Origin: Inquilinus limosus DSM 16000
GTDB lineage: Bacteria; Pseudomonadota; Alphaproteobacteria; DSM-16000; Inquilinaceae
Direction: 5' to 3'
Assembly (NCBI RefSeq): GCF_000423185.1
Contig: NZ_AUHM01000005.1
Location: forward strand, 335,322 to 399,321
Length of the DNA: 64,000 nucleotides
Shown here: positions 63,668 to 64,000 of the stretch, piece after piece
How the letters are laid out: every line of letters starts with the position of its first letter
How positions within the stretch are numbered: position 1 is the first letter of the stretch
Notes under the pieces: model-generated
What the model saw: only the letters and a program-made list of their open reading frames with translations
Told to the model about the DNA's origin: nothing
Databases searched by the model: none
Program-made: the position numbers and the translations under genes

Positions 63668-64000
63668 GAGCATTTTCCGATCAGTCGCGGTCATATCCGG
63701 CAGCAGTAAAGTAGTTCTGGCAATCGTCAGGTGTGAAGGCGTCGACGGCCAGTGCGATCGCCTGCCAGAGGTCGTCGACGGTCCTGGGGGCGAGCTTCTT
63801 GAGGAAGGCCTTGAGTTTGGAGAAGGCCATCTCGATCGGGTTGAAGTCTGGGCTATAGGCCGGCAGGAAGCGCAGCTTGGCGCCGGTGCCTTCGATGGCG
63901 CTGCGCACGGCAGCAGGTTTGTGGGCGGGCAGGTTGTCCATGACGACGATGTCGCCCGGGTTCAGCGTCGGGACCAGGACCTGCTCGACATAGGCCAGGA
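63668..64000 (-). mobile_element. IS630-family insertion sequence, one end only; runs off the right edge
   Basis: The element's end lies next to a TA dinucleotide (63666-63667, within CTAG), the target duplicated by IS630/Tc1-type elements. Sequence GAGCATTTTCCGATCAG at 63668 onward is the likely terminal repeat. The transposase gene (63681-64000) occupies the rest. Only one end is inside the window, so the inverted repeat and target duplication cannot be confirmed here. Confidence 0.8.
63681..64000 (-). CDS. IS630-family transposase, C-terminal part
   Basis: The last ~105 residues of a DDE transposase. The second catalytic aspartate is in [12 protein letters not shown] and the third acidic residue in the signature [16 protein letters not shown], the IS630 DDE hallmark. 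The frame continues upstream past the window edge (a preceding [14 protein letters not shown] is in frame), so the internal ATG at 63941 is not the true start. IS630 transposases of this type are often made by a frameshift between two ORFs; that cannot be judged here. Confidence 0.88.
   Translation of the reverse strand, partial: LAYVEQVLVPTLNPGDIVVMDNLPAHKPAAVRSAIEGTGAKLRFLPAYSPDFNPIEMAFSKLKAFLKKLAPRTVDDLWQAIALAVDAFTPDDCQNYFTAAGYDRD

Overview
The window is about 70% G+C and densely coded, with genes on both strands. The gene families point to an alphaproteobacterium, most likely of the Rhodospirillales type. Supporting signs are a TamA gene of alphaproteobacterial layout, a large structured leader upstream of a eukaryotic-type ornithine decarboxylase, a TPP-riboswitch-controlled thiC, and several dispersed palindromic repeats. 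The assignment is inferred from family resemblance; no rRNA or tRNA gene lies in the window.

Layout. 1-3 kb: the 5' part of malQ, a small hypothetical gene, a DapA-family lyase and an orphan ORF. 3-7 kb: a polyamine/iron-type ABC importer (ATPase, two permeases, binding protein; minus strand). 7.4-13.2 kb: RidA, a SPOUT rRNA methyltransferase, ornithine/lysine decarboxylase with a long 5' leader plus an acetyltransferase, and penicillin-binding protein 1A. 13.4-19.9 kb: a two-gene island of clearly lower G+C. It encodes a 1518-residue protein (Cap4/DUF4297-like nuclease, helical repeats, PIN-like C-terminus) and an overlapping 643-residue partner of unknown fold. This is the best candidate for an undescribed, probably defensive, system. 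20.3-25.7 kb: a glutathione transferase, a tamB remnant cut off at a dispersed repeat, intact tamA, and typA. 25.7-32.1 kb: a lipoprotein, rlmJ plus a methyltransferase, a CHAP-domain lipoprotein, TPP riboswitch and thiC, and a phytanoyl-CoA dioxygenase-like gene with a possible Fur-type promoter. 32.6-37.7 kb: a flippase, MarR, an acetyltransferase, an M16 peptidase and thrC. 38.1-43.7 kb: a complete dipeptide/oligopeptide ABC importer. 44.7-51.2 kb: a TetR-controlled HlyD/ABC-2 efflux operon interrupted by repeats. 51.2-54.8 kb: a small lipoprotein, a diguanylate cyclase, a BenE transporter and an acetyltransferase/NTF2-like fusion. 55.1-63.2 kb: a complete kdpFABCDE potassium system. 63.2-64 kb: an MFS gene truncated by an IS630-family element.

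Cooperation between genes. The two ABC importers are complete operons, and each has a GC-rich hairpin directly after its binding-protein gene. Such hairpins usually give more binding protein than membrane components. The kdp genes form one transport-plus-sensor unit. TetR probably represses its own efflux operon through a perfect palindrome at the promoter. Three families of palindromic dispersed repeats sit between genes. One copy marks the point where tamB is lost, and others split the efflux and kdp operons without breaking reading frames.
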